DNA of 64,000 nt from Dysgonomonas sp. Marseille-P4361 (GTDB lineage Bacteria > Bacteroidota > Bacteroidia > Bacteroidales > Dysgonomonadaceae), in assembly GCF_900343125.1 (NCBI RefSeq), contig NZ_OPYL01000003.1:62001-126000 (forward strand). Direction: 5' to 3'. This document shows, in pieces, positions 8,807 to 19,400 of this stretch. The notes beneath the pieces are model-generated. The model ran no database searches, was not told where the DNA came from, and worked only from the letters and a program-made list of their open reading frames with translations. A program made the position numbers and the translations under genes. How positions within the stretch are numbered: the first letter of the stretch is position 1; every line of letters starts with the position of its first letter.

Positions 8807-10123
8807 ATGAATGTATCTCTGGTTGAACAATATATTCTAGAAAACGGGCTGCTCCAAGGAGGAGAAAAAGTTATCGTTGGGGTCAGCGGAGGAGCCGATT
8901 CTGTAGCTTTATTAGATATTCTTCATAGTTTTAAAATAGAGTGTGTTATAGCCCACTGTAATTTTCACCTCAGAGGAGAAGAATCAAATAGAGACGCCTT
9001 TTTCGTTGAAGAACTTTGTAAAAAATACAATTTAAAGTTTGAACGAATAGACTTCGATACAGAAGCTTATGCTGAAATAAACTCCATTTCGATTGAAATG
9101 GCTGCCCGAGAATTAAGATACGAATGGTTTGAAAAACTGAGGGTAATACATCTTGCTGATAAAATAGCCGTAGCTCATCACAGAGACGATTCTGTAGAAA
9201 CTATTTTACTAAATCTTATTCGAGGAACGGGGATAAAAGGTCTGACCGGAATTGCTCCGATGAATGGTAATGTTATTCGCCCTCTACTTTGTGTAAGTCG
9301 TGATGAGATATTAGAATACCTGAAGGAGAGAAATCTCAACTATGTTGATGACAGCACAAATAGTGAAGATTTATACAGCAGGAATAAAATAAGATTAAAT
9401 ATCTTACCTATGATGGAAACTATCAATCCATCGGTAAAGGGTGCAATTATAAGAACATCTGAAAACCTTAAGCAGGTAGCAAACATATATTACATGTATA
9501 TGACGCAAGTAAAAAACGAGATTTTCAAAGAAAATAAAATAAATATAGGCATGCTTATACAGTATGCCGAACCGGAAGCCATACTATACGAATTATTATC
9601 ACCATTTGGCTTTAACCCTGCTACAATTGGACAAATATTTGAATCTTTCATAAGCCAATCTGGAAAAATATTCCATTCTCCTACTCATGAACTATTAAAA
9701 GATCGAGGATTCTTTATATTAAAGAAGAAAGAAACACTTCTAGTTGATAGATTCACTATACATGAGGATGACATTACTATTTCTTATCCCATAAGGTTGC
9801 AAATAGAAAAATTCCCTATGACCAATGATTTTGCTATAGAAAAAAATCCAAATATACTTTATATTGATTCCGGCAAAATTGAATACCCTTTAACCCTTAG
9901 ACACTGGAAAAATGGAGATTGTTTTATTCCTTTTGGAATGAAAGGGAAGAAAAAAGTAAGTGACTACTTTACCGATCAAAAATTCAGTCTGTTTGACAAA
10001 GAAAACACATGGTTGTTATGTTCGGGCGAAGATATTATATGGATTGTAGGTAAACGTTCGGATAACCGATATCGCATAGACTCCAGCACAGCTGAAGTCA
10101 CTAAAATAATAGTTATCCCATAG
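8807..10123 (+). CDS. tilS: tRNA(Ile)-lysidine synthetase
   Basis: A 438-residue N-type ATP-pyrophosphatase that converts C34 of the CAU-anticodon tRNA-Ile to lysidine, so that it reads AUA. The PP-loop SGGADS is at residues 27-32; CNFHLRGEES and AHHRDDSVETILLNLIRGTG are the conserved tRNA/ATP-handling segments. A TilS central domain follows, and the C-terminal substrate-binding region contains the RHWKNGDCFIPFGMKGKKKV stretch. It follows the HD hydrolase gene closely and ends 14 bases from the convergent nadC stop; I see no clear terminator between them. Confidence 0.95.
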   Translation: MNVSLVEQYILENGLLQGGEKVIVGVSGGADSVALLDILHSFKIECVIAHCNFHLRGEESNRDAFFVEELCKKYNLKFERIDFDTEAYAEINSISIEMAARELRYEWFEKLRVIHLADKIAVAHHRDDSVETILLNLIRGTGIKGLTGIAPMNGNVIRPLLCVSRDEILEYLKERNLNYVDDSTNSEDLYSRNKIRLNILPMMETINPSVKGAIIRTSENLKQVANIYYMYMTQVKNEIFKENKINIGMLIQYAEPEAILYELLSPFGFNPATIGQIFESFISQSGKIFHSPTHELLKDRGFFILKKKETLLVDRFTIHEDDITISYPIRLQIEKFPMTNDFAIEKNPNILYIDSGKIEYPLTLRHWKNGDCFIPFGMKGKKKVSDYFTDQKFSLFDKENTWLLCSGEDIIWIVGKRSDNRYRIDSSTAEVTKIIVIP

Positions 10124-10137
10124 CTTATTTTGTGTTT

Positions 10138-11004
10138 TTAAAAAGCTTTTAAACTCAAATCTATATTAGGGGCATCATAAATAATGGCTCCGGATGAAAT
10201 ATAATCTACTCCAGTCTCAGCAATAGCTCTTACTGTCTCTTTTATGATCCCTCCCGATGCTTCTATTTTTACACGGCCATCGATCAATTTTACAGCCTCT
10301 GTCATTTCTGCAATAGACATATTATCAAGCATGATAACATCAACTGCATTAGTAGCTAAAGCCTCCTTTACTTCATCCAAATTACGAGTTTCAACTTCTA
10401 TCTTCAGGTCTTTACCTTTCTCTTTCAAATATCTGACTGTGGATGCAACAGACTCTGTAATACCTCCTGCATAATCATTATGGTTATCTTTCAACATAAT
10501 CATATCGAACAAGCCATAGCGATGATTTTTACCACCACCTATATAAACAGCCCATTTTTCACACATACGGAAAATAGGTGATGTCTTGCGAGTATCCAAT
10601 ATACGGGTATTTGTATCAGCCAAAAGAGATACCATTTCATTCGTATAGGTTGCAATACCACTCATTCGTTGCATACAATTAAGAACGATTCGTTCCATTG
10701 TTAATATGGATTGAGCCGAACCTGATACGATGAAAGCAATATCGCCCTCTTTCACTTCATCTCCGTCATTTTTCAAGACTTCAATCTGAAGATCTTTATC
10801 ATAATAATGAAATATTTCTTGAGCTAAATCTACACCGGCCAAGATACAATCATGCTTGATCAAAAGTCGGGCTCTTCTTTGTAATCCAGATGGAACACTA
10901 GCCAATGTTGAGTGATCCCCATCGCCAATATCTTCCTTTATTGCTGCTGCTATAAAGCTATATAGTCTATCATTGGTTACGTACGAAGGTCTATTTTTTT
11001 TCAT
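10138..11004 (-). CDS. nadC: Quinolinate phosphoribosyltransferase (carboxylating)
   Basis: A 288-residue enzyme that joins quinolinate and PRPP to nicotinate mononucleotide with CO2 release, the third step of de novo NAD synthesis. Recognised segments are AAIKEDIGDGDHST near residue 15, the MQRMSGIATYT strand, LDTRKTSP, the GGGKNHRYGLFDMIMLKDNH block, EVETRN, IMLDNMS and EASGGI, all of which line the TIM-barrel active site. Its start overlaps the nadB end by 14 bases, so it is the last gene of nadA-nadB-nadC. Confidence 0.97.
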   Translation of the reverse strand: MKKNRPSYVTNDRLYSFIAAAIKEDIGDGDHSTLASVPSGLQRRARLLIKHDCILAGVDLAQEIFHYYDKDLQIEVLKNDGDEVKEGDIAFIVSGSAQSILTMERIVLNCMQRMSGIATYTNEMVSLLADTNTRILDTRKTSPIFRMCEKWAVYIGGGKNHRYGLFDMIMLKDNHNDYAGGITESVASTVRYLKEKGKDLKIEVETRNLDEVKEALATNAVDVIMLDNMSIAEMTEAVKLIDGRVKIEASGGIIKETVRAIAETGVDYISSGAIIYDAPNIDLSLKAF

Positions 11005-12574
11005 CCAGATCTTTATTATAAAATGTTCCTCTATTTTCTTCTTGCTCTATGCTTTGAGTTATGATAAGATAGGCTATGCTTGCCAAATTCCTCAGTTCAG
11101 ACAATTGAGGTGATAATACAGAAAAGTTATATATCTCTTTTACAGAACGATATATTTCTTCTTCTTTTTGTTTTGCGAGTTTAAGACGGGCATTGCTACG
11201 GACAATCCCAACAAGGTCACTCATCAAAGTTTGAAGCTCTTTTCTCAGATAATTAAGTAACACCATTTCTTCATTCACTTTCATTCCTTCCTGATTCCAT
11301 TCTGGAATTTTATGAAGCTGCGTATAATTGAAATTATCTTCACTCAAGCGTTCTACAGTTTTTAATGCCGCTCTATGTCCAAAAACTAATGCTTCCAGTA
11401 AAGAATTAGATGCTAATCTGTTTGCTCCATGAAGTCCTGTATTAGAACACTCTCCTACTGCAAACATATTTTTAATTGTACTCTGACCAAATAAATCGAC
11501 ATCAATACCTCCACATAGATAGTGGCTGGCGGGAACAACTGGAATAAGATCTTTGAACATATCCAATCCCGCATCTTGACACTGTTTGTATATATTGGGG
11601 AAATGCTCTAAAAATTTCTTCTGGTCGAGGTGGCGACAATCTAAACAAACATAATCGTCTCCTCTCAATTTCATTTCACTATCGATTGCACGAGCTACAA
11701 TATCTCTCGAAGCCAACTCTTCCCGATCATCATATTTGTGCATAAATGGTTCACCCGAAGCCGTCCTTAATTTTGCTCCAAAACCTCTGACAGCCTCTGA
11801 GATCAAGGGTAACTGACCAGCTATAGGACTATAAAATGCAGTAGGATGAAATTGTATATATTGCATACCACTTACTTTAGCCTTAGCACGGTGGGCAAGT
11901 CCAATTCCATCGCCTGTAGCAATAGTAGGATTAGTCGTATTCTTATAAACATGTCCACAACCACCAGTTGCCATCAATGTTATCTTTGCCGACATTTTTA
12001 TGATGCGCTCATGCTCCATATCGAGCACATAAGCACCGTAACAATTTAAGTGATATTTATCGAAAGATTCTCCCGGAATATGATGCTCTGTTATTAGGTC
12101 AATAACATAATGGTGATTTAACAGCGTTATATTTTCTTTATCCTTTACTGCCTGCAATAGAGCCCTTTCAATTTCTGCTCCGGTTATGTCTTTATAATGT
12201 ACAACACGATTTTCGGTATGCCCTCCTTCTCGTCCTAAATCATAATTTGAATCTCCGTTCTTATCAAAGTTTGCACCCCATTCGGCGATCTCTCTGATAC
12301 GCTCGGGACCTTCTTTTACCACGACTTCTACAGCTTCAAGTTTGCACACTCCATCACCCGCTCGTAAAGTGTCTGCGATATGTTTTTCGAAACTATCTTT
12401 CGTGAAGTCTGTTACCACAGCGACACCTCCTTGGGCATACTTTGTATTCGACTCTTCTTCGTCCGATTTGGTTATGATGGTAATACGAGCATCGGGTTGT
12501 CTTTGAGCTATCTTCAATGCATAAGATAAGCCAGAGATACCTGAACCTATGACCAATACATCAGTATATATCAT
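10991..12574 (-). CDS. nadB: L-aspartate oxidase
   Basis: A 527-residue FAD enzyme that oxidises aspartate to iminoaspartate, the substrate of NadA. The N-terminal dinucleotide-binding motif is VLVIGSGISGLSYALK (residues about 5-20). The succinate dehydrogenase/fumarate reductase-like flavoprotein core follows, with IQFHPTAFY, the SEAVRGFGAKLR loop and the CGGIDVDLFGQS and GLHGANRLASNSLLEALVFG segments. A C-terminal helical domain covers about 420-527. Located between nadA (20-base gap) and nadC (overlap), consistent with one transcript and a working quinolinate synthase complex. Confidence 0.97.
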   Translation of the reverse strand: MIYTDVLVIGSGISGLSYALKIAQRQPDARITIITKSDEEESNTKYAQGGVAVVTDFTKDSFEKHIADTLRAGDGVCKLEAVEVVVKEGPERIREIAEWGANFDKNGDSNYDLGREGGHTENRVVHYKDITGAEIERALLQAVKDKENITLLNHHYVIDLITEHHIPGESFDKYHLNCYGAYVLDMEHERIIKMSAKITLMATGGCGHVYKNTTNPTIATGDGIGLAHRAKAKVSGMQYIQFHPTAFYSPIAGQLPLISEAVRGFGAKLRTASGEPFMHKYDDREELASRDIVARAIDSEMKLRGDDYVCLDCRHLDQKKFLEHFPNIYKQCQDAGLDMFKDLIPVVPASHYLCGGIDVDLFGQSTIKNMFAVGECSNTGLHGANRLASNSLLEALVFGHRAALKTVERLSEDNFNYTQLHKIPEWNQEGMKVNEEMVLLNYLRKELQTLMSDLVGIVRSNARLKLAKQKEEEIYRSVKEIYNFSVLSPQLSELRNLASIAYLIITQSIEQEENRGTFYNKDLDEKK

Positions 12575-12594
12575 TAGTGTTTTATTTAGTCCTC

Positions 12595-13599
12595 TTATTT
12601 GATCGTTTGAGATAATTCAAGCATCTTGTTGATTGGCTTCAATGCTTTTAGTCGGATGTCCTCATCCATTGTTATTTCTGGCAATTCATATTTCATACAC
12701 AGGTACAATTTCTCCATTGTATTCAGTTTCATAAAATGACATTCGCTGCAGTTACATGAATTATCTGTAGTTAAAGCCGGGATTAGTTTCTTATGAGGTG
12801 CACGTTTACGCATTTCGTGTAAAATACCTTCTTCTGTTGCCACAATAAATTCCTGACAATCGTCATTTACGACATAATTCAGCAGATTAGCTGTAGAACC
12901 TATATGGTTAGCAACTTGCAATACTGGCTTTTGGGCCTCTGGATGTGCAATCAACTTTGCCTTCGGATTGTCTATCATTTGTTGAGCTATTCGCTCTAAG
13001 GAAAATGCTTCGTGAACAATACAAGCACCATCCCAAAGAATCATATTTCGGTTAGTTACCTGATTAATATATCTCCCTAAATTCCTGTCTGGAGCAAAAA
13101 TAATTTCTTGCTCTTCTGGTAAGGAATTTATGATATGTTCTGCATTAGAAGATGTAACAATAATATCACTTTCTGCTTTCACTGAAGAATCGCAATTGAT
13201 ATAGCTTACAACTATTGCATTCGGATGTTTCTTTTTCAATTCTCTTATACCTTCTCCTGAAGCAGAATCGGCCAAAGAACAACCGGCTAATAAATCTGGG
13301 AGTACAACTTTTTTTGTAGGATTTAATATTTTTGCCGTTTCGGCCATAAAATGTACTCCACAAAAAACAATCATATCTGCATCCGTTTTTTCTGCGGCAC
13401 GTGCTAATTGTAAACTATCACCTAAGAAGTCTGCAATATCTTGAACATCTCCTGTTTGGTAATAGTGGGCAAGAATTATAGCATTCTTTTCCTTACGCAA
13501 ACGGTTAATTTCTTCCAACAGATTGATACCCTGAGGAATTTCTATATTCAAATAGCCTTTTGTAGGCAGTGCGGCTACTGCTTTTTCATACATCGTCAT
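12595..13599 (-). CDS. nadA: Quinolinate synthase
   Basis: A 334-residue [4Fe-4S] enzyme that condenses iminoaspartate with dihydroxyacetone phosphate to form quinolinate. The three cluster cysteines can be assigned to LAGCSLADS, WDGACIVHE and the C-terminal CSECHFMKLN. AHYYQTGDVQDIADFLGDS and GVHFMAETAK are the conserved substrate motifs of the first and second domains. The start is either the ATG at 13599 or the one two codons later; both fit. First gene of nadABC, with a candidate promoter box 40-48 bases upstream. Like other NadA proteins it is expected to be oxygen sensitive. Confidence 0.97.
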   Translation of the reverse strand: MTMYEKAVAALPTKGYLNIEIPQGINLLEEINRLRKEKNAIILAHYYQTGDVQDIADFLGDSLQLARAAEKTDADMIVFCGVHFMAETAKILNPTKKVVLPDLLAGCSLADSASGEGIRELKKKHPNAIVVSYINCDSSVKAESDIIVTSSNAEHIINSLPEEQEIIFAPDRNLGRYINQVTNRNMILWDGACIVHEAFSLERIAQQMIDNPKAKLIAHPEAQKPVLQVANHIGSTANLLNYVVNDDCQEFIVATEEGILHEMRKRAPHKKLIPALTTDNSCNCSECHFMKLNTMEKLYLCMKYELPEITMDEDIRLKALKPINKMLELSQTIK

Positions 13600-13639
13600 A
13601 TCTTCTGATAAAATAAAACTATATCCGTCGTTAAGAACA

Positions 13640-13647
13640 CAAAAATA
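13640..13647 (-). promoter_or_regulatory. -7 box for nadABC
   Basis: TATTTTTG on the minus strand fits TAnnTTTG and would give a leader of roughly 35 bases before nadA. A -33 element is not clear. No operator or riboswitch is evident. Confidence 0.55.
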
Positions 13648-13738
13648 CTTATAAAAAGTGATTTTATAACCATCCTAGATTATATTTTGGCACTCCTCTT
13701 TTTCACAGTTTAGATTAAAAATAGCCTCTTCTAAAAGA

Positions 13739-13773
13739 AAAAGAGTAGAATCAAAGAAAGATCCTACTCTTTT
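13739..13773 (-). terminator. Terminator after hexokinase
   Basis: AAAAGAGTAG pairs with CTACTCTTTT, with ATC/GAT pairing further in past one mismatch. On the minus strand it runs into TTTTTCTTTT. It separates hexokinase from nadABC. Confidence 0.8.
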
Positions 13774-13792
13774 ATATTTCTTAATATTTCAT

Positions 13793-15001
13793 TTACGACA
13801 ATGCTGCTATTGCAGAACCGATAAGGTTAGCATTATCCATTTTTCCTACATGTACAGATACTTCGCTATGTCCAAATTCAGTCAACAGTTTTTGAACTTC
13901 ATTCATCACTAGCACCTTGTAGTTTTTACCTTTTCTAGATTCACTCCAGAAAAGACTTCCCTCTGCTACTAGTTTAACTCTCTTGATTGATGGATCATGA
14001 GATATTAAAACCATAACTAGCCCTACGATTGATGCAGCTACAAGCTTAGCTGATCTCTCATAAATACAGTTAGCAACATCCACATATTTTTTCTTATGAA
14101 TATCAGGGTAGTTCATTATGCTTGTTAGTTTCTGAGCATCAAATCTATCTTCAACTTCATCGCAAGGGAAAACAGATTTCAAAATTTCTCCCAGATACAT
14201 ACCTGAAACTGCTTTTTCGAAGCGTTGAGCTCCTTTATTATCAGAACAAGCATCTACTTTATCATCAATTGATGTCAAGTGAGGAGGATTAAAGTTTCCA
14301 GACTCTAGATTCACTGGAATCAAACCACTTAATTTATAATCAGGATTTAATTTCTTGATTTTATCAGCATTGATAAATGTAGCCATATTAGTTCCTGTCC
14401 CTACAATCAGACCAATATAAGCATCATAATTACTTTCTGTAAGTCCTGCAAATAAACTAGCTACAGTATCATTGATCACTTTAACATCAGTAAATCGATC
14501 TCCGTTCTCTTTATTCAGATAGTCTAATAGAGGTTTTCCTACAGGCTTTCCAACCATTTCGGGGATATCTACACCTTTTGTCCAACGTAATTGATTTGCA
14601 TCTCCATTAAGTAAAGACTCTGCTGGATAAGAGAAACAATAACCAATAGGCATTTTTGAATCTATCTTAATTTCTTTAATAGGATCTGCTTGTTCTTTAT
14701 ATAATTGTTCGCTTGTATACCCTGGAGTTTTCATCACTGATAAATCCTTTTTCCATCCATTTTCTGGATGAATAGTAGGTGTTCCATTAGCAAAACTCAC
14801 AGTAGCTACTCTGTAGTTTGTTCCACCTAAATCAAGAACTAAAGCCTTTCCATCAATACCTGTAGTCTTAGGGTTGATAAATGTAGGAATACATTGGATC
14901 TCTGTATTTTCTTTACTAAGTCCAGTTTCTACTTTCGATTGAAGAGATAAAGCTATATCTTTTAGCTGTTTAGTTTTCAGTTTAAATACATTTTTTTTCA
15001 T
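13793..15001 (-). CDS. Hexokinase, eukaryote-like family
   Basis: A 402-residue sugar kinase of the hexokinase fold that eukaryotes use, also present in Bacteroidales, rather than the small bacterial ROK glucokinases. Visible are the phosphate-1 loop LVLDLGGTNYRVA (about residues 55-67), the sugar-binding segment GYCFSYPAESL and LRWTKGVDIPEMVG, the catalytic-aspartate strand VINDTVASLFAGL, the phosphate-2 motif GLIVGTGTNMA, and a C-terminal adenosine region around VKLVAEGSLFW. The likely reaction is ATP-dependent phosphorylation of glucose or related hexoses entering glycolysis. It is a single-gene unit with its own promoter box and terminator. Confidence 0.92.
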   Translation of the reverse strand: MKKNVFKLKTKQLKDIALSLQSKVETGLSKENTEIQCIPTFINPKTTGIDGKALVLDLGGTNYRVATVSFANGTPTIHPENGWKKDLSVMKTPGYTSEQLYKEQADPIKEIKIDSKMPIGYCFSYPAESLLNGDANQLRWTKGVDIPEMVGKPVGKPLLDYLNKENGDRFTDVKVINDTVASLFAGLTESNYDAYIGLIVGTGTNMATFINADKIKKLNPDYKLSGLIPVNLESGNFNPPHLTSIDDKVDACSDNKGAQRFEKAVSGMYLGEILKSVFPCDEVEDRFDAQKLTSIMNYPDIHKKKYVDVANCIYERSAKLVAASIVGLVMVLISHDPSIKRVKLVAEGSLFWSESRKGKNYKVLVMNEVQKLLTEFGHSEVSVHVGKMDNANLIGSAIAALS

Positions 15002-15334
15002 AATGCTTGTATGGTATTAATGAGTTTAGTTCATTTTGGTTTACAAATATATAAATCTATTGTTAAAAACTAAATTTATAGTGAAAAGAAATATAGTTTA
15101 AGAACATTTTACATATTATGAAATCAAAACATGTAGCTTTTTTGTATTACCTACCAATTAAGATTTTCTCTATAAAAGAAACTATTCTATTCAAAGTAAA
15201 TTAACCTCTTTAGAAATTTAAGCAATAACCAAATGTAAATTTTACTTAAAAAATAGCATTCAAATTAAACCTTTCAGGGAAACTATTGATCGAATTAGAA
15301 ATATACATTTAAGCCCATAATTATAATTCAAACC
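15002..15334. other. Divergent intergenic region, hexokinase / RND operon
   Basis: The 333 bases are very AT-rich and hold no credible gene. On the minus strand a hexokinase promoter box lies at 15044-15051. On the plus strand no exact TAnnTTTG box was found ahead of the efflux operon, and no clear operator palindrome. Confidence 0.6.
15044..15051 (-). promoter_or_regulatory. -7 box for hexokinase
   Basis: TATATTTG on the minus strand, 43-50 bases before the hexokinase ATG, fits TAnnTTTG. The -33 region is T-rich but not exact. Confidence 0.55.
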
Positions 15335-16450
15335 ATGAACAAGAAAACCCGAATAATTCTCATTATTATTATTGTTATTTTTATTTTAGGTATGGCTCTT
15401 TATCCTAAAATTAAGACCTATATATCCTCTGATGAAAGTATTGATTCGTCTCCTACTCCTCTTAGTAGCGCAAGTGTCAGTCGGAATAGACCTTTAAATG
15501 TTAATGCAATGATATTGCAATATCAAAATCTTGATGATATTGTAACTGGAAAAGGACGACTCTTGCCTGACGAAGAAGTTGATTTGTCCTTTGAAACATC
15601 AGGTAAAATAACAGAAATTTTCTTTAAAGAAGGAACGAATGTCAAGAAAGGGCAGCTATTGGCTAAGATCAATGATAAACCTTTGCAGGCTGAACTAAAA
15701 AAGCTAGAAGCACAAGTTCCACTTGCACAAGATAGGGTTTTTCGCCAAAAGGCTCTCCTGGCAAAAGACGCTGTTAGCCAGGAAGCTTATGAGTCTGTCA
15801 ATACTGAATTAGAAAAATTGAGGGCAGATATAGAATTAGTAGAATCTCGTATTGCTCAGACTGAGCTAAGAGCTCCGTTTGATGGAATAATTGGTCTACG
15901 CCAGGTCAGCGAAGGAACATATGCATCCCCGACCACAATAGTAGCTAAATTAACTAAAATAAGTCCTCTGAAAGTCGAGTTTTCAATTTCGGAACAATAT
16001 GCTGATATAATAAAGGTAGGCACAACTCTAAATTTCACATTAGATAATAATCTTACTGAATATAAAGGACAAGCCAAGGTATATGCTCTTGAATCTAATT
16101 TAGATGTAGAAACATATACATTGGGGATGAGAGCTTTATTTCCAAATACTGGCGGACATATACAACCAGGTCGTTCGGTTAATGTGGAAGTAAAACTAAG
16201 AGAAATAAAAAACACATTGGTTGTTCCCAGTATTTCTATTCTGGCTGAAATGGGACGTGACATAGCTTATGTATACAAAGACGGTAGAGCTCAGCAAGTA
16301 ACCCTAAAGAAAGGAATGAGAACAGCATCATCTATACAGATAATAGAAGGACTTAATGTTGGAGACACTTTACTGGTAACAGGTGTTATGCAATTACGAG
16401 ATGGACTACCTGTTGTTATTGACAGATTCGTTGATAATGAACAAAAATAA
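15335..16450 (+). CDS. RND efflux system periplasmic adaptor (membrane fusion protein)
   Basis: A 371-residue MexA/AcrA-type adaptor. It has an N-terminal hydrophobic anchor (residues about 6-24) without a lipobox cysteine. A split biotinyl-lipoyl-like domain carries GKITEIFFKEGTNVKKGQLLAKIND and, after an alpha-hairpin (about 115-160), RAPFDGIIGLRQVSEGTYAS. A beta-barrel and membrane-proximal domain with LVVPSISIL complete it. It links the inner-membrane pump to the outer-membrane channel. The pump gene begins 47 bases downstream, and the channel gene follows, so the three encode one tripartite exporter. No regulator gene is adjacent. Substrate is unknown. Confidence 0.93.
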   Translation: MNKKTRIILIIIIVIFILGMALYPKIKTYISSDESIDSSPTPLSSASVSRNRPLNVNAMILQYQNLDDIVTGKGRLLPDEEVDLSFETSGKITEIFFKEGTNVKKGQLLAKINDKPLQAELKKLEAQVPLAQDRVFRQKALLAKDAVSQEAYESVNTELEKLRADIELVESRIAQTELRAPFDGIIGLRQVSEGTYASPTTIVAKLTKISPLKVEFSISEQYADIIKVGTTLNFTLDNNLTEYKGQAKVYALESNLDVETYTLGMRALFPNTGGHIQPGRSVNVEVKLREIKNTLVVPSISILAEMGRDIAYVYKDGRAQQVTLKKGMRTASSIQIIEGLNVGDTLLVTGVMQLRDGLPVVIDRFVDNEQK

Positions 16451-16497
16451 TTTCGATGTTAATTAATTACTAATTCTACTTTTATAGAATATACAAA

Positions 16498-19400
16498 ATG
16501 ACTATATCCGAATTAAGCATAAAGCGACCTGTTTTGTCAACCGTATTTGTTCTTATCATATTCTTATTAGGTATGATTGGGTACACCTATTTGGGGGTTA
16601 GAGAATATCCTAATATAGACAATCCAATTATATCTGTTAACGTATCATATCCTGGAGCAAATGCTGAAATTATCGAAAACCAGATAACGGAACCCTTAGA
16701 ACAGAATATCAATGGTATTCCAGGGATCAGATCCCTTACGAGTAGCAGTAGTCAAGGTTCGTGTAGGATAACAATTGAATTTGAGTTAACTGTCGATCTC
16801 GAAACTGCAGCGAATGATGTTAGAGACAAGGTTTCCAGAGCCCAACGTTATTTACCAAGAGATTGTGACCCTCCTACCGTATCGAAAGCCGATGCTGATG
16901 CAACACCTATTATTCAAATAAGTATTCAAAGTGAGAAACGCTCATTACTTGAATTGAGTGAAATTGCAGAACTAACAGTAAAGGAAAGACTTCAGACAAT
17001 ACCTAATGTTAGTGCTGTTGAGATCTGGGGGCAAAATCGTTACTCGATGCGCCTATGGCTTGACCCTACCAAAATGGCTTCTTATGGAATTACGCCTATG
17101 GATATAAAGAGTGCTGTTGATAGAGAAAATGTAGAGCTTCCATCCGGTAGCATAGAAGGAGACAATATGGAGCTATCTATCAGAACCCTAGGTCTGATGC
17201 AGACTCCTGAAGAATTTAACAGTATGATTATCAAAGAAGATAATCAGAATGTAGTCCGTTTTAAGGATGTAGGTACTGCCGAACTAGGTACAGAAAATCA
17301 TAGAAATATTATGAGAAGAAACGGTGTGCCTGCCGTTACCACAGTAATTATACCACAACCCGGAGCTAATCAGATAGAAATATCAGACGAAGCAATGATA
17401 AGGTTGGAACAATTAAAGAAAGACCTTCCCGAAGATGTTTATATTGATGTTGCTTTTGATAACACTAAATTTATCAGAGCATCAATAGCCGAAGTTGAAG
17501 AAACTATCTATATTGCATTTGTCCTTGTTGTTATCATTATATTCTTATTCTTACGTGATTGGCGCGTAACACTAGTTCCTTGTGTTGTGATTCCGGTTTC
17601 GTTGGTTGGAGCATTCTTCGTTATGTATGTGGCTGGTTTCTCTATCAATGTACTGTCAATGCTTGCTATTGTATTAGCTGTAGGACTTGTGGTGGACGAT
17701 GCCATTGTAGTCACCGAGAATATATATCTGAAAATTGAAGGAGGAATGAGTCCTCGTCAAGCCGGGATAGAAGGGTCTAAAGAAATATTCTTTGCTGTAA
17801 TATCTACCACCATTACACTTATAGCAGTATTTTTCCCTATCGTATTCTTGGAGGGAATGACAGGTAGATTATTCCGTGAATTTAGTATTGTTGTAGCCGG
17901 TGCTGTCTTAATATCAGCCTTTGTTGCTTTGACATTCACCCCAATGCTTGCAACCAAGCTTCTAAAGAAACAAGATAAGCCTAATTGGTTTTACAGAAAA
18001 ACCGATCCGTTTTTTCAATGGTTAACACATAGTTATCAAAAAGGCTTACAGCATTTCTTAAACTATAAGATAATTATCTGGCCACTGATAATATTGACTC
18101 TTTTTGGAATGTATTATCTTAATTCTATTATACCTTCAGAAATGGCACCGCTAGAAGACCGTTCTCAAATTACAATCAGAACTAGTGGACCTGAAGGCGC
18201 TACCTACGAATATAATAGAAACTATACTGAAAAAATAGCTCAGATAGCCGACTCTGTTGCCCCCGAAAGATTGATCAATACCATGCGGGTATGGACAGGT
18301 GGAGGAAATATCAACTTGATGCTGCCCGATATAAAAGACCGCAGAAGAAGCCAAATGGAAATAGCGGACGAGTTAGCTAAAGCTGTTAGACCTCAGACAG
18401 GAGCTCGTGCCTTTGTTCAACAGCAATCAACATTCGGAGGAAGACGATCTAGTATGCCAATACAATATGTACTACAAGCAACTAACCTGGAGAAACTACA
18501 GGAGTTCATTCCTGAATTTATGAAAAGAGTTTCAGAAAGTCCATTATTCCAAATGTCTGACGTAAATCTTAAATTTACAAAGCCTGAAACCAGAATTATC
18601 ATAGATAGAGACAAAGCTGCTCTTCTTGGAGTAAGTACACGGGACATTGGGCAAACGCTACAATACGCTCTAAGTGGTCAGCGCATGGGTTATTTTTATA
18701 TGAATGGGAAACAGTATCAAATCTTAGGTGAAATAAATCGTCAACAAAGAAATACTCCTCTAGATTTAAAATCTATTTATTTGAAAAATATGTCGGGAAG
18801 CATGATTCAGATGAATAACTTAGTAAAACTAGAAGAAAGTGTTGCTCCTCCACAACTATATCGTTACAATCGCTTTACTTCTGCCACTATTTCCGCAGGA
18901 TTATCTCCAGGCATAACTATTGGTGCTGGTCTGGACGAAATGGATAGAATAGCTAAAGATGTATTGGATGATACCTTTAGAACGGCACTATCCGGCGATT
19001 CAAAAGATTTTAGAGAAAGCTCATCTAGTTTGATGTTTGCATTCGTGTTAGCAATTCTACTTATTTTCTTGATACTTGCAGCACAGTTTGAAAGTTTCAA
19101 AGATCCTTTTGTTGTTATGCTAACAGTACCTCTTGCCATTTTCGGAGCATTAGTATTCATGCATTTTAGTGGTGTCACAATGAATATTTTCAGCCAGATT
19201 GGTATCATTATGCTTATTGGACTTGTTGCTAAAAATGGTATCTTAATCGTAGAATTTGCGAACCAACGACAAGAGTCTGGCATGAGTAAGCTTGAAGCTA
19301 TTCAAGGTGCTTCAGTACAACGTTTACGCCCTATTTTAATGACAAGCTTCTCTACAGTCTTAGGTTTATTACCTCTTGCTCTAGCCAGTGCCGAAGGGGC